A stretch of DNA of 44,270 nucleotides from Caldilinea sp. CFX5 (lineage in GTDB: Bacteria > Chloroflexota > Anaerolineae > Caldilineales > Caldilineaceae): NCBI GenBank assembly GCA_021405325.1, contig QWII01000085.1, positions 1 to 44,270 on the forward strand. The letters are read 5' to 3'. This document shows positions 34,111 through 42,648 of this stretch, piece after piece. The translations under genes were made by a program, and so were the position numbers. How positions within the stretch are numbered: position 1 is the first letter of the stretch; each line of letters begins with the position of its first letter. The notes below the pieces were generated by a model. That model was not told where the DNA came from. It searched no databases and worked only from the letters and a program-made list of their open reading frames with translations.

Positions 34111-34779
34111 ATGGTGATGCCGAAAATCATATTAGCCTCCGGCAGCCCCCGCCGGCAACAATTTTTACGTGAGTTAGGCTTGCCTTTTGTCGTTCAGGTC
34201 GCCAACATTGATGAAGCGCCGCAGCCGGCAGAAGCGCCCATTGCGCTGGCGTTGCGGCTGGCGACAACAAAAGCAAAGGCCGTCGCGGCGCGGCTGGATA
34301 CTGCCGAACAGGATTATGTGATCATTGCGGCTGATACTGTGGTGGCGCTGGGTCAAGAGTTGCTAGGCAAACCAGTGGACGACGCCGACGCCACCACAAT
34401 GTTAACTGCCCTGCGCGACCGCCCTCACGAAGTTCACACGGGCGTCAGCGTGCTGCGCTGGCCGGGTGGTGAGCAGCAGAGTTGTGTCAACACCACGCAG
34501 GTGCAGATGCGCGATTATAGCGACGCCGAGATCGCCGCCTATGTCGCCACCGGTGATCCGCTCGACAAAGCCGGCGCCTATGCCATCCAGCATCCCGATT
34601 TCGCGCCTGTCTGCGCCCTGCGCGGCTGTATGGCCGGCGTCATCGGTCTGCCGCTGGGCGATCTACGTACGTTGTTAAAAACCGTCGGCGTCGATGTGAC
34701 CGCGGCGATCCCGCCGGTCTGTCGCCGCCAGACGGCGTTTTCGTGTTGTCAAGAAGTAGGCGCTTCGGTGATTGGGTGA
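34111..34779 (+). CDS. maf: Maf family nucleotide pyrophosphatase
   Basis: A 222-residue Maf protein. The N-terminal signature IILASGSPRRQQFLRELGL binds the triphosphate, and ADTVVALGQELLGKPVDDADA and DPLDKAGAYAIQ are the two other family landmarks. Maf proteins hydrolyse non-canonical or standard nucleoside triphosphates to monophosphates and affect cell division. The start is either ATG 34111 or ATG 34117; neither has a strong ribosome-binding site. The last 20 residues lie partly in a palindromic repeat. It heads a plus-strand run with rsgA and rarD. Confidence 0.93.
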   Translation: MVMPKIILASGSPRRQQFLRELGLPFVVQVANIDEAPQPAEAPIALALRLATTKAKAVAARLDTAEQDYVIIAADTVVALGQELLGKPVDDADATTMLTALRDRPHEVHTGVSVLRWPGGEQQSCVNTTQVQMRDYSDAEIAAYVATGDPLDKAGAYAIQHPDFAPVCALRGCMAGVIGLPLGDLRTLLKTVGVDVTAAIPPVCRRQTAFSCCQEVGASVIG

Positions 34780-34848
34780 TTTCGACAAGCGTTCGCGCCG
34801 CAAAGGCAACCGGATCGCGTCGAAGCCTCAATCATCCAATCACCGAAG
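34763..34848. repeat. inverted repeat overlapping the maf 3' end
   Basis: Arms cttcggtgattgggtgatt (34763-34781) and 34830-34848 pair over 19 bp with one mismatch. A ttcgac/gtcgaa stem lies inside. The left arm encodes the last residues of Maf and its stop codon. It ends about 30 bp before the rsgA start. Confidence 0.8.
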
Positions 34849-34878
34849 CACCCATGATCAACAGAAGGAGTAAAGCCT

Positions 34879-35904
34879 TTGGCAAATCGTGTAAAGCAAA
34901 AAATCGCGGATCAGCGGTACCACGATCATTTGCAGTTCAAGGAACGGCGTGGCCACAAACCCAAACCCAAGAAGGAGTCAGCAAATTTAATTGCCGGCAT
35001 TGTGATTCGGGCGCTGGGGCATCATTATGATGTGCAGACGGACCCAGCGAGTGATAACCGCGTGCGCCTCTGTGAGGTGCGCCGGCGGTTGATGGTGGAA
35101 AAGAATATTGACACGCTGGTCGCCGTGGGTGATCAGGTGTGGGTCTTGCCCGACGGTGAGAAGGGGGGCAAGATCGAGCGGATTGCAGAGCGCCACAGCG
35201 TTTTGAGCCGGCAGCGCCCCGGCATGGGGACGGCGGCGGAGGATGTGATCCTGGCCAACCCGGATCAAGTTTTGATCGTCTTTGCCGCAGCAGACCCGGA
35301 ACCCCACCTGCGCATGTTGGACCGTTTTTTGGTGGTGGCTGAATTTAATGATCTGCCGGTAGTGCTCTGTGTCAATAAAGTCGATTTGGTGGGCATCGAT
35401 CAGGCGCGCGCGCTGTTTGGCCTGTATGAGACCATCGGCTATCGCGTCATCTACACCAGCGCTAAATTAGGCGAGGGGGTGGCGGCGCTCCATGATCTGC
35501 TGACCAATCAGATCACTGTCGTCACCGGCCCCAGCGGTGTTGGAAAAAGCCGCTTGATCAACGCCATCGACCCCACACAGGAGCTGCAAGTTGGGGAATT
35601 GCGCGACTTTTTGCACAAAGGAAAGCACACCACCCGCACGGCCCAACTGCTGCGCCTGCCCTTTGGGGAAAATACTTATATTGCCGACACCCCCGGCATC
35701 CGTGAATTAGGTCTCTACGATATCGATCCTGCTGATCTCGGCTTCTATTTTATCGAGATGAAGGAATATCTGCACGACTGTCGCTACCCCAACTGCACCC
35801 ACGATCACGAACCCGATTGCGCCGTTCGCGCTGCCGTGGCCGAAGGGAAGATTTCGGCGGCGCGCTATGATAGTTATTTGCGGTTGCTACACGGCGAGGA
35901 ATGA
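34879..35904 (+). CDS. rsgA: small ribosomal subunit biogenesis GTPase RsgA
   Basis: A 341-residue circularly permuted GTPase. The OB-fold N-terminal region (about 40-120) is followed by G4 NKVDL near residue 165, G1 GPSGVGKS near 217 and G3 DTPG near 275, in the permuted order that defines RsgA. The C-terminal zinc site is [14 protein letters not shown], with the C-C-H-C ligands present. The protein releases assembly factors from the 30S subunit late in maturation. A TTG start is used: AAGGAG lies eight bases upstream and no ATG fits as well. The N-terminus is unusually basic (KPKPKK). rarD follows after 33 bp. Confidence 0.95.
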   Translation: MANRVKQKIADQRYHDHLQFKERRGHKPKPKKESANLIAGIVIRALGHHYDVQTDPASDNRVRLCEVRRRLMVEKNIDTLVAVGDQVWVLPDGEKGGKIERIAERHSVLSRQRPGMGTAAEDVILANPDQVLIVFAAADPEPHLRMLDRFLVVAEFNDLPVVLCVNKVDLVGIDQARALFGLYETIGYRVIYTSAKLGEGVAALHDLLTNQITVVTGPSGVGKSRLINAIDPTQELQVGELRDFLHKGKHTTRTAQLLRLPFGENTYIADTPGIRELGLYDIDPADLGFYFIEMKEYLHDCRYPNCTHDHEPDCAVRAAVAEGKISAARYDSYLRLLHGEE

Positions 35905-35937
35905 CAAAAGACAAGAAGACAAGAAGAACGTGAGTTC

Positions 35938-36822
35938 ATGAACAAAGGCATTCTCTACGCCCTGGGCGCCTACTTGACCTGGGGCTTTTTGCCGCTCTTC
36001 TGGAAAGCGGTGCAGTTGGCGACGCCGGTGGAAATTTTGTCGCACCGGATTGTGTGGTCGTTGTTATTATTGGTGGGCATCCTGGGCTTTCAACAGCGCT
36101 GGGACTGGTTGGCGCCGGCGTTGCGTGACCGGCGAACGCTCGGCACATTTTTGCTCTCAGCACTACTGTTGGGCATCAACTGGCTGGTCTACATTTGGGC
36201 GGTCAATGCCGGTCATGTGGTGGAGGCGAGTTTGGGCTACTTCATCAACCCGCTGGTCAATGTGGTCTTTGGCGTTCTCTTCTTGCAAGAGCAGATGCGA
36301 CCGGGGCAGTGGCTGGCGGTTGGCCTGGCGGCGTTGGGGGTTCTCTACTTGACGGTGACGCTGGGGGCGCCGCCGTGGGTCGGCTTGACGCTGGGCTTTA
36401 GCTTTGCCGGCTATGGGCTGCTGCGTAAGACGGCGCGCCTGAATGCGCTGGAAGGATTGACTTTTGAAACGTCGTTTCTCTTCCTGCCGGCGCTCTGTTA
36501 TCTGCTCTATCTGGGTGCGACCGGGCAAGGGGTCTTTGGCGTCGTGAGCGGGAAACTGACCGGCCTGCTCCTGTTGAGCGGCCTCTTTACCGCGCTGCCC
36601 TTGCTGCTCTTTGCCGCCGGGGCGCGCCGGATTCCCTTTTCGCTGGTCGGCATCTTGCAGTATATCGCCCCGACGATTCAATTTCTGCTGGGCGTCTACC
36701 TCTATGGCGAACCCTTTTCGCCGGCCCGGTTGGTCGGCTTTGGGCTGATCTGGCTGGCGCTGGCGCTCTATTCCGGTGAGCATTTGTTACGAAAAAGCCT
36801 ATTGCGTTCTGCCGCAACTTGA
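35938..36822 (+). CDS. rarD: RarD-type EamA transporter
   Basis: A 294-residue membrane protein with about ten hydrophobic helices. The RarD subfamily of drug/metabolite transporters is recognised by the start GILYALGAYLTWGFLPLFWK, by SHRIVWSL, and by NWLVYIWAVNAGHVVEASLG followed by YFINPLVNV. Substrates of RarD proteins are uncertain; chloramphenicol sensitivity has been linked to it in some species. It follows rsgA by 33 bp and ends at a clear terminator, so it closes the maf-rsgA-rarD run. Confidence 0.93.
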   Translation: MNKGILYALGAYLTWGFLPLFWKAVQLATPVEILSHRIVWSLLLLVGILGFQQRWDWLAPALRDRRTLGTFLLSALLLGINWLVYIWAVNAGHVVEASLGYFINPLVNVVFGVLFLQEQMRPGQWLAVGLAALGVLYLTVTLGAPPWVGLTLGFSFAGYGLLRKTARLNALEGLTFETSFLFLPALCYLLYLGATGQGVFGVVSGKLTGLLLLSGLFTALPLLLFAAGARRIPFSLVGILQYIAPTIQFLLGVYLYGEPFSPARLVGFGLIWLALALYSGEHLLRKSLLRSAAT

Positions 36823-36868
36823 GCTATTTTTCATCGTTTTGATGGAATGAGGTCATTCAGATGCGAGG

Positions 36869-36906
36869 TAGGCTGGTGACGACTTCGATTGTCACCAGCC
36901 TATCTT
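36869..36906. terminator. intrinsic terminator between rarD and a convergent gene
   Basis: Twelve-base arms taggctggtgac (36869-36880) and 36891-36902, a 10-base loop with ttcg, then tctttat. It lies between the plus-strand rarD and the minus-strand serine hydrolase, so it probably serves both directions. Confidence 0.8.
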
Positions 36907-36938
36907 TATAACGAACAGAAGATGTTCAGATCGACAAC

Positions 36939-39311
36939 TTACTCAATCGGCGTAAAAGTATATTCCGTCACGCCGGCGCCCATGACAATGATTGGCTGGT
37001 CAGCTTCATCCTCTTCAAAGGAAAGGAGCAAACCAGGCAACGGCGGATCAGCGAAGATGTAGCCCTCAAAGGCGCCTTTGTCGTCGTTCTTGGGGAGCAG
37101 ATCACTGGCGAACTCGCCAAACTCGGCGCGCAGGACGCCATCCTGAAAAGTGACCGTCATGGCGCCAAGGGCGTCGTTGCGATAGTCGCCGACGTAGGGG
37201 GTCACCGCCGCCGCATCAATCGCACCGACCAATTGCCCGGCCAACTTCTCCCCGGCTTCGGCGATCTGTTCCAGTACAAAGGTAAGACTCTGTGCGACCT
37301 CGCTCTCTTGCTCGAAGACCAGTTCCAGCAACCGTTCGCTGACCGCGCCGCTAAAGACATTGGTGCCTTGCGCATTGGTGAGGACGACAATGCCTAATTG
37401 GGCCTCCGGCAAAAACTTGAATTCCGAGGTAAAGCCCAGCGTGTTGCCGCCGTGATCGATCATCAACTGGCCCTTATAGTCGCTGATAAACCAGCCCAGC
37501 CCATAACTCACCTTGTCGGCCACCTGGATCTGGGGCTTGCGCACTTCCGCCAGATTTTCCACGGAGACCACCCGCGTGCCATCAGCCGCGACCCCCTCGC
37601 CCAGTTGCATAATCATGTACTGCGCCATATCAGCCAGCGTTGACCAGTGGACGCCGGCCGGCGCGACCGGCACCAGCACCTTTTCCAGATCAGGTGAGAT
37701 GGGCACATACTCATTGCGATAGTTGTAACCATGCGGCGTAGCATAAGCATCATCCGCCAGCACCGCATCGAAGGAAATCGTTGTGTGGCTCATGCCGACA
37801 GGAGCGAGGACGCGGCGTTGCAGGGCATCGGCATAATTCGCCAGGAGGTTTGTCTGTTCGCCGCTGTCGGCGACGGCGGCGATGTAGCCGCCCGTCGCTA
37901 CCATCTGGTTGCTGTATTGGAAGGCTTCGCCAAAGTCGGTAAAGAACTCGAAGTCGCGCAACGAGGCAACCACATCTTCGGCGCTCAATTCATTGGCGTT
38001 GAGGATAAACTCAAGATCGCGGCGCGGCACGCCGGTGCAGGCGCAGACCAGGTTGCGCATGGTAATGGTTTTGCTCAGTTCGGGGTCTTTAACGGCGAAT
38101 TGGGGGTAAATTTCAATCGCGGGGGTATCCCAGTTCATGTTGCCGTCATCGACCAGGGTCGCCATCATCAGCGTCGTCAGGCTCTTGCCGGTCGAGCCGA
38201 TCATCATCTGCGTCTGGGGCGTGAGGGGATCGCCCGCTTCGTTGCGCACGCCAAAGGCGCGGCTGTAGACCACAGCGCCATTTTGCACAATCGCCACGGC
38301 GACACCCGGAATCTGGAATTGAGGTTGCCACTCGGCAATAAACGCCTCCAGTTCGCCGGTGATATTTTCATCGACGGTCAGCGGCGTTGCTGTGCTTAGA
38401 TCGGTCTCTTCCATCGCCAGAATGTCGAGTCCACTCTGGATGATATTGATCTGAGCAGCGCGTTTTTGCACGGCCGCCAGTTCACCATCAAAGAGAAAGA
38501 GATAGGCAACGTCCTGATAAAGCAAAGCGCCGGCCTGTACAATGCGCTCTTGCGGCGTATCGTAGGTGATGACTAGATTTTTTTCAATGCCCTGGCTGGT
38601 CGGCGGCTCGACGGTGTCCGCCTGCGCCAGGTCAAAGGTGGGATCGACTTTGGCCCACCCCGCTTCAATCGCTGCGGCGAGATCGCCCGTGGGGGCCGGC
38701 AGCGTTAACAAATAGACCTTGATCTGGTTCTCCGGGTCGGTGAGCAGGGCAAAGCCATCGCCTTCGGTCACGGTCCAGTTGGTGGGAATGGGCGCCGTAA
38801 ATAACCCTTGCGGGTCGCGGTAGCTCTCAGCGCCGGCCGCGGCCGCTTCCGCCGGCGCTATTGCAGTTGGTTCTTCCTCTGTAGCGCTGATGGCGAACGA
38901 ACCTTCATAGCCACTTTGGGTAAAGGTGCCGCTGATGACTCCTGTCGCGTCGATGGCGCCCGCAAAGGCGCCCAATTGGGCGCCTTCTAACATTTGGAAG
39001 CTGATATTGGGTAGTTCGACGACAATATCATGGAGCGGTATGCCCGTTGCCCCCTGTTGCGGAATGTCGATGGCGCCACGATAGGCGTCGCCGTCGCGTT
39101 GCAGGGTAATACGGATTGCTAACTCCTGGCCGGCAATCTTGAGGTTGCCCTGGTAGGCGCCGGCCAAGTTGGCCGCTTCCTCTGGTGCGCTGGGCGTCGT
39201 TGGCGGCGCGGTCGCTGGACGTATAAGCGGTTGGCAGGCGGTTGAGAAGAGGGTCAACAGCAGACAGAGCCAAACGGCCAGTCGATACGTGGTTCGCCTT
39301 GAAGTGTGCAT
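36939..39311 (-). CDS. lipoprotein beta-lactamase-like serine hydrolase
   Basis: A 790-residue lipoprotein (signal ends LTLFSTAC, lipidation at Cys26; AAGGAG six bases before the ATG at 39311). Residues about 45-150 form a beta-rich domain of unknown type and about 160-300 another exported domain. The catalytic part is class-C-beta-lactamase/DD-peptidase-like: motif 1 GSTGK (Ser373, Lys376), motif 2 YSN (Tyr466) and motif 3 HGG (His620). A C-terminal beta domain (about 690-790) is typical of larger family members. Such proteins hydrolyse D-amino-acid peptides, esters or antibiotics, and the sequence alone does not separate these. It is transcribed alone and faces rarD tail to tail. Confidence 0.92.
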   Translation of the reverse strand: MHTSRRTTYRLAVWLCLLLTLFSTACQPLIRPATAPPTTPSAPEEAANLAGAYQGNLKIAGQELAIRITLQRDGDAYRGAIDIPQQGATGIPLHDIVVELPNISFQMLEGAQLGAFAGAIDATGVISGTFTQSGYEGSFAISATEEEPTAIAPAEAAAAGAESYRDPQGLFTAPIPTNWTVTEGDGFALLTDPENQIKVYLLTLPAPTGDLAAAIEAGWAKVDPTFDLAQADTVEPPTSQGIEKNLVITYDTPQERIVQAGALLYQDVAYLFLFDGELAAVQKRAAQINIIQSGLDILAMEETDLSTATPLTVDENITGELEAFIAEWQPQFQIPGVAVAIVQNGAVVYSRAFGVRNEAGDPLTPQTQMMIGSTGKSLTTLMMATLVDDGNMNWDTPAIEIYPQFAVKDPELSKTITMRNLVCACTGVPRRDLEFILNANELSAEDVVASLRDFEFFTDFGEAFQYSNQMVATGGYIAAVADSGEQTNLLANYADALQRRVLAPVGMSHTTISFDAVLADDAYATPHGYNYRNEYVPISPDLEKVLVPVAPAGVHWSTLADMAQYMIMQLGEGVAADGTRVVSVENLAEVRKPQIQVADKVSYGLGWFISDYKGQLMIDHGGNTLGFTSEFKFLPEAQLGIVVLTNAQGTNVFSGAVSERLLELVFEQESEVAQSLTFVLEQIAEAGEKLAGQLVGAIDAAAVTPYVGDYRNDALGAMTVTFQDGVLRAEFGEFASDLLPKNDDKGAFEGYIFADPPLPGLLLSFEEDEADQPIIVMGAGVTEYTFTPIE

Positions 39312-39557
39312 GGCTTTCTCCTTGCTCGCTAATGCTACGTACACGGTTGAACAGTCAAACACAACTACGCACCCAGGGATGTCAGGTTGCAGCCAATTAT
39401 ACCATTGATCCTATGTGATCAAACATGCCCAACCTAAAATCCAACCGTTGCCGGCTGTCCGTTTGATCAGATGACGGTTTGTCGTTACAATATATTAGTG
39501 ATCGATCCATTGCAGAGGTCGGCACGCCCCGTCCCTCTGCCACGTAGGAGTGTAATT

Positions 39558-39941
39558 TTGACCGAAACACAGCCCGTTCCGCCGACGTTTTCGCATCCGA
39601 TGGAAGAAACCTTCGCTCGCATCTTAGACTATTACGGCATCCAGTGGCTCTACGAACCGCGCACCTTCCCGCTCGAATGGGACGCGCAGGGCGCCGTCAC
39701 CGTGGCCTTTACCCCTGATTTTTATCTGCCGGAACAAGACCTCTATGTCGAACTCACCACCCTGCGCCCGCAATTGATCCGGCATAAAAATCGCAAATTG
39801 CGGCGGATGAATGAACTTTACCCGGCGATCAACATCAAACTCTTCAAACGCAGCGACCTGCGCGATCTGATGATCCGCTATGGCTTGGATGAAGAGGCGG
39901 AAAAGCTGTTGGGGACTGATGCCCAGAAAGAAGAAGAGTAA
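39558..39941 (+). CDS. PD-(D/E)XK-like hypothetical protein
   Basis: A 127-residue protein from a TTG start at 39558 (TAGGAG seven bases upstream), which avoids an unlikely N-terminal extension. The fold cue is FTPDFYLPEQDLYVELT followed by HKNRKLRRMNELYP: an Asp, a short hairpin, a Glu in a beta strand and a basic helix, the order of PD-(D/E)XK nuclease cores. Here the third position is Thr/Thr rather than Lys, so it may be inactive or a variant. The hpt gene starts three bases after its stop, so the two are coupled and it may act in nucleotide or DNA metabolism. This function is inference. Confidence 0.8.
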   Translation: MTETQPVPPTFSHPMEETFARILDYYGIQWLYEPRTFPLEWDAQGAVTVAFTPDFYLPEQDLYVELTTLRPQLIRHKNRKLRRMNELYPAINIKLFKRSDLRDLMIRYGLDEEAEKLLGTDAQKEEE

Positions 39942-39944
39942 CGC

Positions 39945-40526
39945 GTGAAAGCTTATCCACTCGCCGCCTACGGCGAACTGGCCGCCGGTGTGCGGCAGGT
40001 CTTATTTTCCGCCGAAGCCATTGAAAATCGCATTTTGGAACTGGGGCAGGCGATCAGTCGCGACTACGCCGGGCGCAACCCGTTACTGGTGGGCGTTCTC
40101 AAAGGGGTCTTTATCTTTATGGCCGATCTCTATCGCGCCATCACCATTCCCGCTGAGGTGGACTTTATCGCCATCTCCAACTACTCGGCGGCCTCACGCG
40201 AGCAAGGGATGGTGCAACTGGTCAAAGACCTGGAGCAACCGATCACCGGGCGCCATGTGATCTTTGTCGAAGATATGGTCGATACAGGGTTGACGCTCAA
40301 CTATCTGCTGCGGATTTTGCGCACCCGTGGCCCGGCCAGCCTGGAAGTCTGCACCCTCTTTGACAAGAGCAAACGGCGGTTAATCAATGTGCCGATCAAA
40401 TACAAAGGCTTTGATCTGCCGGATCGCTTTGTGGTGGGCTATGGCTTGGATCATCGGGAACGGTATCGGAACTTACCCTGTGTCGGCTTGCTCAAGCCGG
40501 AGGTTTTTCAAAAGAGTGATGGGTGA
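39945..40526 (+). CDS. hpt: hypoxanthine phosphoribosyltransferase
   Basis: A 193-residue purine-salvage enzyme that joins hypoxanthine or guanine to PRPP. The PRPP-binding loop is VIFVEDMVDTGLTLNYLL, and PLLVGVLKGVFIFMADLYR is the family's other landmark. DRFVVGYGLDHRERYRNLP near the end carries the usual base-binding Asp. A GTG start is used three bases after the upstream stop, making translational coupling likely. An intrinsic terminator follows immediately. Its active-site residues look complete, so it should be functional. Confidence 0.95.
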   Translation: MKAYPLAAYGELAAGVRQVLFSAEAIENRILELGQAISRDYAGRNPLLVGVLKGVFIFMADLYRAITIPAEVDFIAISNYSAASREQGMVQLVKDLEQPITGRHVIFVEDMVDTGLTLNYLLRILRTRGPASLEVCTLFDKSKRRLINVPIKYKGFDLPDRFVVGYGLDHRERYRNLPCVGLLKPEVFQKSDG

Positions 40527-40531
40527 TGGAT

Positions 40532-40565
40532 AAAAAAGCGCTCACCGGCATGGTGAGCGCTTTTT
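40532..40565. terminator. bidirectional intrinsic terminator of hpt and of the antisense-oriented RNA gene
   Basis: Arms aaaaaagcgctcacc (40532-40546) and the complementary 40552-40565, which ends in a T-run, around a short loop. On the plus strand it ends the hpt operon; on the minus strand it has six T residues after the stem and ends the RNA starting near 41014. Confidence 0.92.
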
Positions 40566-41014
40566 CGTTTAAAATGAAAGGGGCCCCAAGTAACCTGTTG
40601 GTTTTTCTTACCCCAGCCTTGTGAGAAGCAATCCTCTTACTGCAACTGACTTAGGCAATTGTGTACTGAGTTTACTACTCTACCGGCCACTTCCTTAGCA
40701 TTGCTTCGCGTTTTTTCTCTGGTTCTTTCTCTAGCTTACCCTCGGAAAGCGACTACCTTATGCAGATAGTCCCAGATCATGGTTCCTACCGAAATAGGCT
40801 TTTATGGTCTTACAACCAACGCATAGCCATCACTACGCGGATCGTCAGAAGCTTTTTTGCTTTGAAAGTACATGATCCTTGTTGCACTAAGTCAGTAAAG
40901 TTGCCTCTACTACTTGTTGCGACATTGATTCTGCCTGGCTAAGATCACCTTCTGATTTCTCAGGGCTCCCTCTACTCAAGAACCGTCCTCATTGCTGATT
41001 CATTTCCTTGAGTA
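40532..41014 (-). ncRNA. candidate structured non-coding RNA, about 480 nt, class unknown
   Basis: An AT-richer interval with no minus-strand ORF of at least 60 codons, between a consensus promoter (41021-41049) and a strong terminator. The predicted 5' end opens directly into a hairpin (ACTCAAG, 41007-41013, with 40974-40980). A 10-bp helix joins 40887-40896 to 40645-40654 and grows to 14 bp across a single bulge, closing a roughly 250-nt inner domain. A 7-bp hairpin (GACTATC...GGTAGTC, with one G-U) lies near 40750-40771. I compared it mentally with tmRNA, RNase P RNA, 6S, SRP, group I/II introns, T-box and OLE landmarks and none fits. A 60-codon frame on the opposite strand (40760-40942) has no protein-like features. 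The RNA could be a regulatory or catalytic RNA, or a retron/omega-type guide lacking its protein. Confidence 0.6.
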
Positions 41015-41020
41015 AAAATA

Positions 41021-41049
41021 ATTTTATCACGGTTGTGCGCCGTTGTCAA
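41021..41049 (-). promoter_or_regulatory. consensus sigma70 promoter of the candidate ncRNA
   Basis: Read on the minus strand: TTGACA (41044-41049), exactly 17 bases, TAAAAT (41021-41026) preceded by TGA, an extended -10. It is the best promoter match seen in the window. Further upstream (41050-41270) the DNA is AT-rich with no gene; the only landmark is acctgtcaggtttcca at 41207-41222, shared with 14577-14595. Confidence 0.75.
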
Positions 41050-41270
41050 TATGCAATTTTTCAGAAATTGGGCCTACCCAAAAGCGTTTGGTTTATTTAA
41101 ATGTTTCTATGATTCCAAAAGCAATTAAATTTGTAATAGGGTCGATTTACAGGCGCGGATCGCTACTCGGCCATATATTACAGTGTTCCTTGAGGATTCA
41201 TGTAAGACCTGTCAGGTTTCCACAACACACGTAAGAACATGATAGATATCCGCGCGGCCCAAATCAGCGT

Positions 41271-41390
41271 CTGATGGGAAAATAACAGGGATTTCACCGA
41301 TTATGCCGATTCACAAATAGAAAAATCTGTGAAATCGGTGAAATCGCTGTTGCATTTTCATCGTTTGTGGTGTCGCCAAGACATGTGGCC
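41271..41390. mobile_element. 120-bp palindromic repeat element, second copy
   Basis: It matches 4241-4360 over its whole 120-bp length with a few substitutions and no indels. It contains the same 19-bp inverted repeat with one mismatch. Here it lacks the 30-bp outer arms of the first copy. Its right end, acatgtggcc, abuts the cut end of an oxidase gene fragment with no intervening base, suggesting insertion into or recombination with that gene. Confidence 0.88.
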
Positions 41391-41501
41391 CGCTTCTTCC
41401 GGGCGCTGCCACACCTCGCTCAGTTGGCCGGCGGCATGAACGGCCAGCGCCACCAGGAGACTGCTGGTCAGTAGGATCGCCGTGTTGAGCGTCCCCAGCA
41501 T
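41391..41501 (-). pseudogene. fragment of cytochrome c oxidase subunit III-like gene
   Basis: The frame starting at the ATG 41501 reads LGTLNTAILLTSSLLVALAV and then HAAGQLSEVWQRPEEAG, the conserved helix of heme-copper oxidase subunit III, and then runs into the 120-bp repeat. The N-terminal third and everything after this helix are gone. The ATG overlaps the stop of the actB-derived frame (TGATG). A respiratory oxidase gene is the expected neighbour downstream of an alternative complex III operon, which supports the call. Confidence 0.65.
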
Positions 41502-42563
41502 CAGCCATGCTCATCCTTATGCTCCGTTGCCGGGTTGGGGGACGGCTCCACCGGCGGTGCGGGCGGATGGGGGGGCTGGGCGTCAAAACGTAACTCGACC
41601 ATCTGCTCGGTCGTCAACCCCAACTGCTCGGCCAGCGCCGGGCTGATCAACGCGGCGTTGTCCCAGGTCAAGGTGAGCAGCCGAACGCAACGGCTGTTGG
41701 CCCAACAGCGCAGCCACCATTTCATGGGCGGTGCGGCTGTTAAAGAGCGGGGCGATCAACGGCTGGATAATCGTCGCTGTGCCGTCATAGGCACGCACAT
41801 CGCTCCACGCTTCCAGATAGTGGGTCTGCGGAATGTGCCACTGACAGCGCGCTGCGGTTTCGTCGTAGTGCAGGCTGTTGTGAATAGCAAAGGCGACCTT
41901 TGCCAAATGCGTGCCAAAGTCCAACTCCACCGGCGCCGTATAGACCGGGTTGGCGTCGATAATCAACAGCGTGTCCACCTGACCGGCGGCCATCGCTTCG
42001 GTCAACGTGCGAAGCGACTGTAACGAGTCAACCGGCTCCACTTCAATCGGCTCGGTGAAGGTGACGGTCTGCCCAATGTTGCCCAGGTGCGCATTCATGG
42101 CATGGGCCAGGGCGTGGACAATGGGGGGCTGCTCTTCCCCGGCAATGACCAGGCTGGCGGGATGTTGCGGATTGCCTTCGACCTTGGTCGGTCGCCCCAT
42201 GTGGTTTTCGACCAGCACCCCCAGCCCATAGCCGCGAAAGGGCATGGCCGAGGCAAAGAAGAGCGGCATTCCCTGTACAATCTCTTCCGGCTGGGTCACA
42301 TAGGGTACAATCGGGTCAGCGGGGTCATTAAAGTTGCAGCTCGTCACGCCGGCCATCACCAGCGCCGCGCCCATCAATTTGAGGAAGGTGCGCCGGTTGG
42401 TGCTAAAGGTTCCCGCCATCAACTCACGTGGGAACTCATGCTGCAAGAAGGCAGCAAAGGCTTCCCCTTGCGCCACCTCTTCCAGGCCGCGCCAGAACGC
42501 CTTGCCGCCCCGCGCACGCAACTGCTGGCGAATGGCGTCCTAATTGAGCTTTGGTTGGCTCAT
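41501..42563 (-). pseudogene. actB: decayed actB (alternative complex III iron-sulfur/molybdopterin-type subunit)
   Basis: The ancestral start is ATG 42563 (GGAG seven bases upstream): MSQPKLN, then a TAG at 42540-42542, then DAIRQQLRARGGKAFW in frame. RRTFLKLMGAALVMAGVTSC is the extended Tat-type segment of ActB. VENHMGRPTKVEGNPQHPAS (near 42150) jumps directly to LVIAGEEQPPIVHALAHAMN, skipping about 250 residues of the normal protein. A second jump near 41690 changes frame before LTWDNAALISPALAEQLGL, and a third break near 41570 leads to an unrelated Pro-rich tail ending EHKDEHG. Intact ActB is about 1000 residues. The reading frame that remains after the nonsense codon would look like a 312-residue protein. 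Confidence 0.88.
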
Positions 42564-42583
42564 GCGGCTACTCCGTGGTTTGT

Positions 42584-42648
42584 GTTACGAATTACGAGTT
42601 ACGAATTACGAACTTGTGAGCCAAACTCGTAACCCGTAACTCGTATTA
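42584..42648. repeat. ACGAATTACGAGTT repeat with inverted partner
   Basis: ttacgaattacgagttacg (42585-42603) is partly complemented by cgtaacccgtaactcgta (42628-42645). It fills the short gap between the actA and actB remnants and reaches the ancestral actA stop codon. Confidence 0.65.

Noticed and set aside
40760..40942. 60-codon ORF on the plus strand
   Set aside because: It is antisense to the RNA candidate, has no ribosome-binding site, odd composition and no recognisable motif.
40532..41014. tmRNA, RNase P RNA or other standard RNA
   Set aside because: No tmRNA acceptor arm or tag ending in ALAA, no GAGGAAAGTCC-type RNase P core, no SRP or T-box landmarks could be found by eye. A covariance-model search would settle this.
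41311..41586. Alternative frame through the oxidase fragment and the repeat element
   Set aside because: It reads mostly Pro/Arg/Ser low-complexity sequence and continues into the repeat; the conserved oxidase helix lies in a different frame.
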